Shown here: positions 32,647 to 41,158 of the stretch, piece after piece
Layout: every line of letters starts with the position of its first letter
Numbering within the stretch: position 1 is the first letter of the stretch
Assembly (NCBI RefSeq): GCF_013074385.2
Contig: NZ_JABEYA020000006.1
Span: forward strand, 124,001 to 188,000
DNA from: Vibrio ostreicida
GTDB lineage: Bacteria; Pseudomonadota; Gammaproteobacteria; Enterobacterales; Vibrionaceae
Reading direction: 5' to 3'
Length of the DNA: 64,000 bases
The notes under the pieces: generated by a model
Database searches by the model: none
Seen by the model: the letters and a program-made list of their open reading frames with translations, nothing else
Told to the model about the DNA's origin: nothing
Made by a program: the position numbers and the translations under genes

Positions 32647-33530
32647 GTATCCAAGATTTATCTCAATTGCCAGCACCTGACTTGCTTGAGTCACTCGACT
32701 ACGAGACCATTTTTGCGCAAATGCGCGATAAATTGCTGGCGAACGATCCAACGTTTACAGCGATGACGGAGTCCGACCCGGTCTACAAACTGTTGGAAGT
32801 CGCCGCGTATTTTCGACTGCTCGATCGCCAGAGAGTGAACGAAGCCGCGCAGGCGGTGTTACTGGCCTATGCCCAAAACAACGACCTCGATCAAGTCGGA
32901 GTGCGCTTTAATGTCGCGCGTCAGCAAATTGCGCCCGCCAACGACACCACCTTTCCCCCGACGCCGGCAGTGATGGAGCCCGACGACGATTACCGTCGCC
33001 GTATTCAGCTGGCCCTTGAGGGGATGTCGGTGGCCGGTCCGGTCAACGCTTACAAATTTCATGCCCTCTCGGCGCACCCTTTGGTGGCCGATGTGACGGC
33101 AATCAGTAAGACACCGGGTCACGTGTTGGTGAGCGTATTATCGCGACAAGGCAATGGCCACGCCGAGCAACCTATTCTCGACGCCGTGACCGCGGCTTTG
33201 AGCGCAGAAGACACTCGTCCACTGACCGATGCACTGGCCGTGCAGTCGGCGACGATCATTAACTACGATATTGAAGCGACCCTGTATTTGGACTCTGGCC
33301 CAGAATATGAGCCGGTGTTAGCAGAAGCGCAAGCGCGCATTCAAGCGTACACCACCGAGCAGTTTCGTCTTGGACGCAACATTCGTAAAAGCGCCATTGA
33401 TGCCGCCTTGCATGTGGCAGGCGTGCAGAACGTCGTGATCCATAAACCGCTCAACGATGTTGTGATCAGCAAAGAGCAGGCGGGTTACTGCGCCGCGATC
33501 TCGGTCAACTATGGGGGCGAAGATGAATAA
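32643..33530 (+). CDS. J: Baseplate protein J
   Basis: The 295-aa protein is a Baseplate_J family wedge component: LLANDPTFTAMTESDPVYKLLEVAAYF at the start, DDYRRRIQLALEGMSVAGPVNAYKFHAL, and VAGVQNVVIHKPLND near the end. It overlaps gpW by four bases and gpI by eight, as in P2. Confidence 0.92.
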   Translation: MSIQDLSQLPAPDLLESLDYETIFAQMRDKLLANDPTFTAMTESDPVYKLLEVAAYFRLLDRQRVNEAAQAVLLAYAQNNDLDQVGVRFNVARQQIAPANDTTFPPTPAVMEPDDDYRRRIQLALEGMSVAGPVNAYKFHALSAHPLVADVTAISKTPGHVLVSVLSRQGNGHAEQPILDAVTAALSAEDTRPLTDALAVQSATIINYDIEATLYLDSGPEYEPVLAEAQARIQAYTTEQFRLGRNIRKSAIDAALHVAGVQNVVIHKPLNDVVISKEQAGYCAAISVNYGGEDE

Positions 33531-34140
33531 AAACATCTTGCCACCCAACGCCAGTCGGGCCGAAGTGGCGATGGCCGATGCGATCACACCGACGTTGCCA
33601 GTGGCGATTCGGGATGTCTGGAACCCGTTGACCTGTCCAGAGGCATTTTTACCCTATCTGGCTCAAAGCTTTTCGGTTGACCGCTGGGACGCGAGCTGGA
33701 CAGAGCAAGAAAAACGCGCCGCGATTGAAGCGGCGTTTTTTGTTCACCGACATAAAGGCACCATCGCCGCAATCCGACGAGTCGTTGAGCCGCTGGGCTA
33801 TTTAATTAACGTGATGGAGTGGTGGCAAACGCAGCCACAAGGCGAGCCTCATACCTTTGCCTTAACCGTCGGTGTGCTGGACAGTGGCATTAGTGATGAG
33901 ATGTATCGCCAAATGGTCGCGCTGATCGAAGACGCGAAACCCCTGCGAAGCCACCTCACTGGGCTGGCGATTCACGCGGAAAGCCGCGGCGTTCTATCGG
34001 TGAACGCGGGCATGTATTGTGGCGATTTAACCACTATTTACCCCTACGCACCAGCCGCGGTGAGCGTGTCTGGTCTTATGTACCATTCAGGACGTGAACA
34101 CACCATAGACAGAGTGAACGTCTACCCGATATCAGGATAA
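33523..34140 (+). CDS. I: Tail protein I
   Basis: The 205-aa protein has the P2 gpI pattern: LLPPN-type start, PVAIRDVWNPLTCPEAFLPYLAQSFSVDRWD and EAAFFVHRHKGTIAAIRRVVEPLGY. It joins baseplate and fibre. ATG 33523 overlaps the gpJ stop (ATGAATAA). Confidence 0.92.
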   Translation: MNKNILPPNASRAEVAMADAITPTLPVAIRDVWNPLTCPEAFLPYLAQSFSVDRWDASWTEQEKRAAIEAAFFVHRHKGTIAAIRRVVEPLGYLINVMEWWQTQPQGEPHTFALTVGVLDSGISDEMYRQMVALIEDAKPLRSHLTGLAIHAESRGVLSVNAGMYCGDLTTIYPYAPAAVSVSGLMYHSGREHTIDRVNVYPISG

Positions 34141-34151
34141 AAGAAGGCACT

Positions 34152-35333
34152 ATGAGCAAATTCTTTACGATTTTAACCCAGGTAGGTGAAGCCAAACTTG
34201 CCAATGCGACGGCGCTGGGGCAAACCATTCGGTTGGCTCAATTAGCGATCGGCGATGGCAATGGCGTGTTACCCACCCCAGACCAAAAGCAAACCGCGCT
34301 GATCAATGAATTGCGCCGCGAGCCCCTCAATGCGGTTGACACCGACCCCAATAACCCCAATTGGATTATCTGTGAACAGGTGATCCCAGAAAATGTCGGT
34401 GGTTGGACGATTCGTGAAATCGGCCTCTATGATGGCGATGGCGATTTGGTGGCGGTGGGTAACTTCCCAGAAACCTATAAACCGGTCTTGGCAGAAGGGT
34501 CAGGCCGTACTCAAACCGTGCGGGTCGTGCTGCAAGTCAGCGCTTCGTCCTCGGTGGAACTTAAGATTGATCCCGCGATTGTTCTCGCGACTCGTGAGTA
34601 TGTCGATAAGCAGGACAATGACCACGCCGAAGACCTTAACCCTCACCCACAATATGTGTTGGTGGGTGTGGGCCAGTTTCTGCCTTATGATCCAGAACGT
34701 TGTTATTCGGTGGGCGAAATTTGTTACACCAAGGACCCCGTGACTCGTGAATTATCGTATTGGCAATGGTATTCAAACCGAGAGTCCTTAACGGGCAAAG
34801 ACCCCATCAATATCGCGCATCGTCATCCTGGCTGGAAAGACACCACCAAACCGTTTTACTGGATACCTTATACCGGTGATCAGGTGGGTACGCCATTCTT
34901 CTGGCTTGATACCACGCCGCCGGAATGGGCGGTGATGGAAATCAATGTTGATTTGCCTGTTGCCGTGTATTGGCGCTTGGCCAGAACGTATCCGCACCTA
35001 GTGAACAACGGTGTGATTAATACCGGTGAAATTCGCGGTGAGTTTTTAAGGGTGCTCGATCAGGGACGTGGCGTGGATTCTGGAAGAACACTAGGTTCGT
35101 ATCAAGCGGGAACGAAAATTACCGGTGAAGTGGGGGATCCAAGTACACCAAACGGCCATACGATCGCCAATATAAATGATGTGTTCGGCGATCCTTTGTA
35201 TGAAGATCTCTCGGAATTTGATGCGAGAATAAATTATTCAAGAACCAATTTGCCGATTTATGAGCCTTGGCACGTTTGGTGGGTTACAACCCGACCACGT
35301 AACACTGCTCGACCCATGGCAATAGCCATTTAA
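34152..35333 (+). CDS. H: Tail fibre protein H (receptor-binding)
   Basis: The 393-aa protein starts with the conserved P2 gpH/DUF3751-type base (FFTILTQVGEAKLANATALG, AIGDGNG) that anchors to the baseplate. A variable middle follows, then a tail-collar-like end (GEFLRVLDQGRGVDSGRTLGSYQ and RPRNTARPMA). It is short for a fibre (P2 H is about 670 aa), which is in keeping with tailocins of narrow range. It sets which strains are bound. The next gene is its assembly factor. Confidence 0.85.
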   Translation: MSKFFTILTQVGEAKLANATALGQTIRLAQLAIGDGNGVLPTPDQKQTALINELRREPLNAVDTDPNNPNWIICEQVIPENVGGWTIREIGLYDGDGDLVAVGNFPETYKPVLAEGSGRTQTVRVVLQVSASSSVELKIDPAIVLATREYVDKQDNDHAEDLNPHPQYVLVGVGQFLPYDPERCYSVGEICYTKDPVTRELSYWQWYSNRESLTGKDPINIAHRHPGWKDTTKPFYWIPYTGDQVGTPFFWLDTTPPEWAVMEINVDLPVAVYWRLARTYPHLVNNGVINTGEIRGEFLRVLDQGRGVDSGRTLGSYQAGTKITGEVGDPSTPNGHTIANINDVFGDPLYEDLSEFDARINYSRTNLPIYEPWHVWWVTTRPRNTARPMAIAI

Positions 35334-35343
35334 AGGAGCCACT

Positions 35344-35925
35344 GTGAGTAACAAAGAAAAGTTCTATTATCCTCTTGATAAGCAAACCCACGAAGTACTG
35401 GCCGCTGTTCGGGCACAATATCGAGGCGGCATGTTTCATATTCCAAAAGACGCCCTCCAGTGTGAGCCGTTGGCGCCTAAAGCAGGGTTTGCGGTGGTGG
35501 CCGTATTGAATCAATCAGGCCAAGCCTTTGAGACACAATATGTTGAAGATCACCGCCAACTCACCATTTACGATCAGGCAGACAGCGCTCGTTCACAAGT
35601 TGTGTCTGAACTGGGTCCCATTGAATCTGGATTTACCTCGGAAAAACCGGAGACGGAATTTGATGAGTGGGTGAATGGGGCGTGGGTAACAAACGTTAAG
35701 AATCAATATATTACCCAGTATAACCAAGTGGATGACCGCCGTCGCGCGGCGTATCAGAATATGGTTGCGCCACTGACGGACGAAGCCTACATCAAACGTC
35801 ATCTTATTCAGACCGCGGAGGCGATTGTGGACGCTGAGCAATTGGAAAAACAGGCGCTCGCCGCGCGGTTGAAAATTCAGGCTGAAAATCCTTGGCCGGC
35901 GCCGCTTACAGACACACGCCCGTAA
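35344..35925 (+). CDS. Tail fibre assembly protein (193 aa)
   Basis: GTG 35344 has AAAGGAG seven bases upstream. The protein carries an N-terminal beta-rich domain and, from about residue 110, the fibre-assembly chaperone (Caudo_TAP-like) pattern of W followed by a charged helix, ending PWPAPL. It sits 10 bp after gpH, the usual partner. The stop codon lies in the loop side of a terminator hairpin. Confidence 0.75.
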   Translation: MSNKEKFYYPLDKQTHEVLAAVRAQYRGGMFHIPKDALQCEPLAPKAGFAVVAVLNQSGQAFETQYVEDHRQLTIYDQADSARSQVVSELGPIESGFTSEKPETEFDEWVNGAWVTNVKNQYITQYNQVDDRRRAAYQNMVAPLTDEAYIKRHLIQTAEAIVDAEQLEKQALAARLKIQAENPWPAPLTDTRP

Positions 35926-35942
35926 CGATACGGGCTTTTTTA
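35918..35942 (+). terminator. Terminator after the fibre-assembly gene
   Basis: GCCCGTA-ACGA-TACGGGC followed by six Ts. Confidence 0.85.
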
Positions 35943-35955
35943 TCTCTAAACCTTG

Positions 35956-35991
35956 GCCTCGTCACGCCGATCGCGTTTGACGAGGCTTTTT
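35956..35991 (+). terminator. Second hairpin terminator before the sheath gene
   Basis: GCCTCGTCA pairs with TGACGAGGC around a 13-base loop, followed by five Ts. With the previous hairpin it separates baseplate/fibre genes from the sheath-tube genes. Confidence 0.75.
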
Positions 35992-36016
35992 ATTACCCAA
36001 ATAACAGGAATACGCT

Positions 36017-37483
36017 ATGACGCAATTTCTTCACGGGGTGGAAGTTATCGAAATTGATGACGGTTCACGCCCTATTCAGACGGTGAAATCCGCGGTGATT
36101 GGCTTGGTGGGAACAGCACCGGATGCCGCTGGCGCCGTGGCTGCCCGCTTAAACCTAGGCAGCGCGATACTCAATGATGGTTTGACACTGAGCGCGAACA
36201 CGGCCGGCAGTCAAGGCAATGCCATCAGCCTCAACATCGTCTCTCCAGAGACGGCAGACGCGTTACTGTCTGTGTCTGTCGATGGCAACAAAATCTCGGT
36301 AACACTGGCGACCGATGCGACGCAAGCTGCCGTAAGCACCGCCAGCGAAGTCAAAGCGGCGATTGAGGCCAACCCGGAAGCGTCGGCGTTGGTCTCGGTG
36401 GCTCTGATGGGCGATGGTCACGGCGAAGTGACTCCAATTGCGCGTCTTTACTTAGAAGGCGGTCAAAATGAACCCTTCCCATTGAACAAGCCAGTGGCGG
36501 TGGCGGGCAGTCGCAAACGCGCGAAAGGGCTCGGCAAAACCGGCACCTTACCTGCGGCGATCGACGATATCTTTGACCAAGCGGGTGCATTGGTGATTGT
36601 GGTGCGTGCAGAGCAAGGCGCCGATGACGCCGAGACTCAAGCCAACGTGATCATGGCAATGCAAGCCTTTCTCGATAGCCAAACAGAAACGGGTTACACA
36701 CCGCGTATCTTGGTGGCGCCGGAGTTCAGCCAATTGGATGCGGTGGCCTCGGAATTGGAAGCCAAGGCCAAACGCCTACGTGCGGTCACTTATGTGGATT
36801 GTACGCGCGTCGCCAGTTATACCGATGCGATGAAACGGGCTCGCCGCTTTGGTGAACGTGTGGAAGTGGAATGGCCGTGGGTGCGAGTGTTTGACACCGA
36901 GCAAGCCATAGAAATCGACCGTCCGTCTTCGGCACGCCAAGCTGGCCTGCGAGCACGGATTGATGCGGAGAAAGGCTTCTGGTGGTCGAAATCCAACCAG
37001 CAAGTGTATGGCATTGTTGGCACGACTCAGCCGGTGGACTGGTCACTGGGTGATCCCAATACCACCGCCAATATGCTCAATGAAAACAAAGTCAGTACCC
37101 TGATTCGGGAAGGCGGTTTTCGTCACTGGGGCAACCGTACCTGTAGCGTCGATCCTAAGTGGACGTTTGAACAGACGCGCCGCACCGCGGATATCATTAA
37201 CGACAGTGTCCAACGGGCACACCTGTGGGCCGTTGACCGCAATATCACCAAAACGTACGTTGAAGATGTGACGGAAGGGGTCAACGCCTATCTGCGTGAG
37301 CTGAAAGCGCTTGGCGCGATCTTAAACGGCGAATGTTGGGCAGACAAAGAACTCAACACGCCTGCAACGATTCAAAAGGGCATCGTCTACTTTGATTTTG
37401 ACTTTTGTCCTCCTTATCCGGCTGAGCACATTATTTTCCGCAGCCGATTGAACAATGATTACTTGGAAGAGGTATTTAGCTAA
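36017..37483 (+). CDS. FI: Contractile tail sheath protein FI
   Basis: The 488-aa protein has the sheath start (FLHGVEVIEIDDGSRPIQTVKSAVIGLVGTAP), an inserted domain around residues 55-150, and the conserved sheath core (LVAPEFS, TYVDCTRVASYTDAM, IDRPSSARQAGLRARIDAEKGFWWSKSNQ). It forms the contracting outer tube. AACAGGAATACGCT precedes ATG 36017. It overlaps the tube gene by one base. About 90 residues longer than P2 FI (396 aa), owing to the insertion. Confidence 0.95.
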   Translation: MTQFLHGVEVIEIDDGSRPIQTVKSAVIGLVGTAPDAAGAVAARLNLGSAILNDGLTLSANTAGSQGNAISLNIVSPETADALLSVSVDGNKISVTLATDATQAAVSTASEVKAAIEANPEASALVSVALMGDGHGEVTPIARLYLEGGQNEPFPLNKPVAVAGSRKRAKGLGKTGTLPAAIDDIFDQAGALVIVVRAEQGADDAETQANVIMAMQAFLDSQTETGYTPRILVAPEFSQLDAVASELEAKAKRLRAVTYVDCTRVASYTDAMKRARRFGERVEVEWPWVRVFDTEQAIEIDRPSSARQAGLRARIDAEKGFWWSKSNQQVYGIVGTTQPVDWSLGDPNTTANMLNENKVSTLIREGGFRHWGNRTCSVDPKWTFEQTRRTADIINDSVQRAHLWAVDRNITKTYVEDVTEGVNAYLRELKALGAILNGECWADKELNTPATIQKGIVYFDFDFCPPYPAEHIIFRSRLNNDYLEEVFS

Positions 37484-37992
37484 TGGCTGCAAACAATTTA
37501 CTGAGCCGCTGGGCAATTTGGGTCGACACGGTGGGCAAAGCGGGCAACGCCAAAGAATACACGCCGCCGGTGCTTGAGGTTCAAACCTCAGATTTTCAGG
37601 CAGGCGATATGGACATGCCGATCCCCGTCGATGAAGGCATGGCCGCCATGGAAGCCAGCTTCTCTCTCTTTGGTGTTGATGTCAGCGTACTCCCGCTGTT
37701 TGGCCTGCGTCAGGCAGAACGAACCGCCTTAAAAGTGCGTTCTACCTACACGGATCTTAACGGGAACGCCGAGGACTTAACCGAAGAGCTGCGTGGCATG
37801 ATCACCAAGATTGAACGCGATACCCAAGACACGGGATCTCAGCGCGACAAAGTCATGAAAGTCACAATGAAACTCGACTACTACAAGGTCAGTCGTGCGG
37901 AGGTGACCTTGATTGAAATCGACCCTGTCAACCATGTGCGTCAACTCGGCGGCCTCGATGCCCTTGAGCAAACGCGCAAGATGATCAAATAA
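37483..37992 (+). CDS. FII: Tail tube protein FII
   Basis: The 169-aa protein matches P2 FII in length and pattern: LSRWAIWVDTVGKAGNAKEYTPPVLEVQTSDFQAGDMDMPIPVDEGM and a C-terminal LDYYKV...EIDPVNHV. It makes the inner tube that punctures the target. Translation is coupled to the sheath gene (TAATG). Confidence 0.95.
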   Translation: MAANNLLSRWAIWVDTVGKAGNAKEYTPPVLEVQTSDFQAGDMDMPIPVDEGMAAMEASFSLFGVDVSVLPLFGLRQAERTALKVRSTYTDLNGNAEDLTEELRGMITKIERDTQDTGSQRDKVMKVTMKLDYYKVSRAEVTLIEIDPVNHVRQLGGLDALEQTRKMIK

Positions 37993-38014
37993 CCTCAATT
38001 TACCCTTCAACTCC

Positions 38015-38040
38015 AAGGCCGCGTGACGCGGCCTTTTTTA
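38015..38040 (+). terminator. Terminator between tube and chaperone genes
   Basis: AAGGCCGCG-TGA-CGCGGCCTT followed by Ts. It would lower expression of the low-copy downstream genes relative to sheath and tube. Confidence 0.85.
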
Positions 38041-38053
38041 TAGGAACATTATC

Positions 38054-38344
38054 ATGGAATACCCAACAAACACGGCTCAAGTCACACTGAACTACCCAAT
38101 TGAACTGGGTGGGAAAACCATTGAAGTCCTGACATTGCGCCGCCCTAAAGTGCGCGACCAGTTGATCGCCGATAAGCAAAATAAGAACGATGCCGACAAG
38201 GAAGTACACTTAATGTCGCTGCTGGCTAACGTCGAAACGGGCGTGATTCAGGAACTGGATATGGAAGATTACTCGGAGGTGCAAAAAGTGATCGTGGGTT
38301 TTCGCAAGAACGCCTCAGCGAACATGACATCCAACGTGGATTAA
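38054..38344 (+). CDS. E: Tail assembly chaperone E
   Basis: The 96-aa protein, mostly acidic and helical, has the E-like TKQVTLNYPIELGG-type start (TAQVTLNYPIELGGKTIEVLTLRRP) and sits directly between tube and tape-measure genes. In P2 this gene yields E and, by a -1 frameshift, E+E'. The slippery heptamer needed is present at 38296-38302. Confidence 0.88.
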   Translation: MEYPTNTAQVTLNYPIELGGKTIEVLTLRRPKVRDQLIADKQNKNDADKEVHLMSLLANVETGVIQELDMEDYSEVQKVIVGFRKNASANMTSNVD

Positions 38345-38448
38345 TGATTCTGGCCAGCCATACCGGCTGGTCACTCTCTGAAATGTTGGGGTTGCCAATG
38401 ACGACGTTCATTGAGTTTATTGAGCACCTACCAAAGAAGGAGGCATAG
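38054..38448 (+). CDS. E': Tail assembly chaperone E+E' (programmed -1 frameshift product)
   Basis: The -1 frame is open from the GGGTTTT heptamer through the E stop to TAG 38446-38448. After the shift it reads SQERLSEHDIQRGLMILASH and then TGWSLSEMLGLPMTTFIEFIEHL, the E' signature of a WSLSEM-type helix. Alternatively ATG 38344 (TAATG, overlapping the E stop by one base) could start E' alone. The fusion, about 131 aa, wraps the tape measure during assembly. Confidence 0.75.
38296..38302 (+). promoter_or_regulatory. Slippery heptamer G GGT TTT for -1 frameshifting
   Basis: GGGTTTT is in the correct register (zero-frame codons GGT TTT) for X XXY YYZ slippage, 15 codons before the E stop. P2 uses T TTT TTG at the equivalent place. 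Confidence 0.75.
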
Positions 38449-38449
38449 A

Positions 38450-40573
38450 ATGGTCGATGAGAATCTAACATCGATGATGACGCTGAGCGGTATTCTTTCC
38501 GAGAACTTCACCAAAATGGGTGAGACGTTCAAAACGGCCATGACGGAGGCGAGTGAACAAGCTGAGCGGCTTCAAAGTCAGCACGTCATCCTCAGACAAC
38601 AAATTGTGCGCACCGCATTAGCGGGTAACGACATCACCGAGTTGGTTGACCGTTATCAAGAATTGGGTCAATCGATCAACGCCGCGACCCGCGAATCTGA
38701 AACCTATGGGAATGCGTTAGAGCTGGGCGATAAAATCCGCAGTATCGGGGCGGCCAGCCGCGCCGCGGCGGCGGAGATTTGGAGAATGGGCAAAGCCTTC
38801 GCCAGCGCAATGCACAAGACCAATATCGAGACCGCCAAAATCGTGGGCTTGGCGAAGTCCTTCGACATGAGTACCTCAAGCTTTCAGGCGTGGTCTGGGG
38901 TTGCTCAGGAAGCAGGACTGGAAGGTAAGCACCTAGGTGGCATGGTTAAAAATCTCAGCGATAAAGTGATTGATTTCCAGAAGTTGGGCCAAAAATCCTC
39001 GTCTGCGAGCGCGTTTAAAACCTTGGGGATCAAGCAATCCATGCTCGACGGTATGGACGCCGCAGAACAATTTGAAGAGGTGATGAAACGCCTTGAGGGA
39101 ATGGATGACCAACAACAAGCGGCCTCGCTGGCGAACAAACTATTGGGCAAGCAAGGCAGCCAGTTATCCAATGTCATTAATCAGAGTGGCAAAAGCGTTA
39201 AGCAGCTGCTAGACGAACAGCGAAAATTTAACCTTTTGACCGAAGAAGGCGCGAAGGGCGCCGCGGATTACAGCAGTGAGGCAGGTAGTCTTAAAACCGC
39301 GCTGACGTCTGCTTGGCAAGATATTGCAGGCGTCATCGGGGGCGAGTTGGTCGGTGAGATCAAAACACTCAGTGCCACCTTCACTCAATTCTATAGAGAC
39401 AACAGACCACAAATTATTGGCTTTTTTAAAAGCGCCATCGAATTTGGGCGCGGCTTGAGCGCAGGCTTAGTGTCGATGGCCAGCTGCGTGAATACGGTCG
39501 TTCAAGCGTTGGGGGGCTGGGAAAATGTCGGCATTGCCATCGCCTCTCTCATGGCAGGCAAGTTGATTGCAGGATTGTTTAGTGCCGTTATTACCGTGTA
39601 TCGGCTGGTGAGGGTGGTGGGTTTGGCTAATATGGCCATGATGGCCTTTAATGGCGTCATGATGGCGAATCCGATCGGCATGATCGCTGCGGGGATCAGC
39701 CTTTTGATCTTCATGGGTATTCAGCTGTACCAAAACTGGGATTCAGTGACGGCTTGGATTGGCAAAGCTTTTGCCCAGTTAGTCTCCATCTTTACAAGTG
39801 CCACAGACACGATCAGTCAATGTTGGGGAGAGTCGGTCGCCTATATCGGTGGTTGTTTGCAGTGGCTCACGACCGAATTTTCGGCCGTTCGCTCGTCGAT
39901 TCTATCCATGCTGATCTGGCCATCTATCGAGATGTTCAGTCAATGTTGGGGAGAGTCGGTCGCCTACATCGGTGGTTGTTTGCAGTGGCTCAAGACCGAA
40001 TTTTCGGCCGTTAGTTCGTCGATTCAATCCATGCTGAGCTGGCCATCTATCGAGGTGTTCAGTGAATGTTGGCGAGAGTCGGTTGCCTACATCGGTGGTT
40101 GTTTACAATGGCTCAAGACCGAATTTTCGGCCGTTAGTTCGTCGATTCAATCGCTGTTAAGTTTTGACCCGCTTGCGCAGATTGCTGAGCACTGGTCTCC
40201 GATCACCGAGTTCTTTGAACAACTGTGGGGCGGGATCACGGGCATCTTTGACAAGGGAATGGCCAAAATAACCTGGGTTTGGGACACCGTCAGTGATTGG
40301 ACGTCGTTGATGGGCCTGTCGGGGGATGACGAGCACGACGCTTATCAAAAACGGGAGGCGAGCAAGCTACCCACCGCCCTATCAGGCCGAGGCAGGCTGG
40401 CGATTGAAAGCCGCTATGGTGCCACTCAGGGCAATACCGTCAACCAAAACGTCGGTGAAATAAAAGTGTATGCCGCACCGGGCCAGTCTCCAACAGATGT
40501 GGCTCGAGGCATTCAAGCACAACTAGGCGGGCGCCAATACAGCGCCCTGCATGATTTACCGGAGGTAGGATAA
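38450..40573 (+). CDS. T: Tail tape-measure protein T (707 aa)
   Basis: ATG 38450 follows AAGGAGG in the end of E'. The N-terminal half is coiled coil, then SFDMSTSSFQAWSGVAQEAGLEGKHLGGMVKNLSDK and LLGKQGSQLSNV, typical of P2 gpT. Several hydrophobic helices follow (about 320-420), and then three tandem 41-residue repeats (about 456-570). The protein sets tail length; at about 700 aa it predicts a tail somewhat shorter than P2's (815 aa). It overlaps U by one base. Confidence 0.92.
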   Translation: MVDENLTSMMTLSGILSENFTKMGETFKTAMTEASEQAERLQSQHVILRQQIVRTALAGNDITELVDRYQELGQSINAATRESETYGNALELGDKIRSIGAASRAAAAEIWRMGKAFASAMHKTNIETAKIVGLAKSFDMSTSSFQAWSGVAQEAGLEGKHLGGMVKNLSDKVIDFQKLGQKSSSASAFKTLGIKQSMLDGMDAAEQFEEVMKRLEGMDDQQQAASLANKLLGKQGSQLSNVINQSGKSVKQLLDEQRKFNLLTEEGAKGAADYSSEAGSLKTALTSAWQDIAGVIGGELVGEIKTLSATFTQFYRDNRPQIIGFFKSAIEFGRGLSAGLVSMASCVNTVVQALGGWENVGIAIASLMAGKLIAGLFSAVITVYRLVRVVGLANMAMMAFNGVMMANPIGMIAAGISLLIFMGIQLYQNWDSVTAWIGKAFAQLVSIFTSATDTISQCWGESVAYIGGCLQWLTTEFSAVRSSILSMLIWPSIEMFSQCWGESVAYIGGCLQWLKTEFSAVSSSIQSMLSWPSIEVFSECWRESVAYIGGCLQWLKTEFSAVSSSIQSLLSFDPLAQIAEHWSPITEFFEQLWGGITGIFDKGMAKITWVWDTVSDWTSLMGLSGDDEHDAYQKREASKLPTALSGRGRLAIESRYGATQGNTVNQNVGEIKVYAAPGQSPTDVARGIQAQLGGRQYSALHDLPEVG
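39815..40160 (+). repeat. Three tandem 123-bp repeats inside the tape-measure gene
   Basis: Units start at 39815, 39938 and 40061, an exact 123-bp period in frame (41 codons). Each encodes SQCWGESVAYIGGCLQWL, a TEFSAV stretch and SIxSML, with a few changes in the third copy, whose end diverges after about 40160. The near-identity of the DNA points to recent duplication. Confidence 0.92.
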
Positions 40574-40977
40574 TGGCTCAAGTGATGCTGACGTGGAGTG
40601 GGTTCTGTTTCAAAATCGATACCGCCGCCTACAACGAATTGGTCAGGAAGTGGCAGTGGCGCTGGAGCGCCCAGTCGCGGATTGGCCAGTCAGACCTTAT
40701 CCAATATACGGGTAAGGTGGCGGTGAAAGTCTCATTAAAAGGTGAGATCGCCCCTGCAATTAACTCTGCGGGGGCGCAGCGCGTCACAGACTTGGCGAGG
40801 CTGGGGGATGAAGGACAACCTCGCATGTTGACCAGTGGCCTAGGCGATGTACTCGGATACTGGGTGATGACGGATCTCAGCGAAACCAATACCAAGTTTA
40901 TTCAGCATGGCGTGCCACGCCGACAATCTTTTGCATTGGAGTTAACATTTTATGGTGACAATTTACCGAACCCGTGA
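40573..40977 (+). CDS. U: Tail protein U
   Basis: The 134-aa protein fits P2 gpU: MLTWSGFCFKIDTAAYNELVRKWQWRW, GQSDLIQYTG, and GVPRRQSFALELTFYGD. It takes part in tail completion. It overlaps T by one base and X by 26. Confidence 0.9.
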   Translation: MAQVMLTWSGFCFKIDTAAYNELVRKWQWRWSAQSRIGQSDLIQYTGKVAVKVSLKGEIAPAINSAGAQRVTDLARLGDEGQPRMLTSGLGDVLGYWVMTDLSETNTKFIQHGVPRRQSFALELTFYGDNLPNP

Positions 40978-41158
40978 AGGGGATATGGTCGATGAAATTT
41001 GCTGGCGGCACTATGGCCGAGAGAGTGCGGTGGTGGCGGTCTTAAAGGCCAACCCTGGTCTGGCGGACTGCGGGCCACTGTTGCCCAGTGGCATTGCTCT
41101 GCATTTGCCCCACTTACCCACGTCTGTGGTCAGGGAGCCTGCCAGTTTATGGGACTAG
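40952..41158 (+). CDS. X: Tail protein X (LysM-like)
   Basis: The 68-aa protein has the tail X form, a small LysM-like fold: IYRTREGDMVDEICWRHYG, VLKANPGLAD, LPSGIALHLP. It is nested between U and D with overlaps on both sides, as in P2-like phages. Confidence 0.9.
   Translation: MVTIYRTREGDMVDEICWRHYGRESAVVAVLKANPGLADCGPLLPSGIALHLPHLPTSVVREPASLWD

Noticed and set aside
39815-40160. CRISPR-like or satellite array
   Set aside because: The repeats are 123 bp, in frame, without unique spacers, and lie inside the tape-measure gene.
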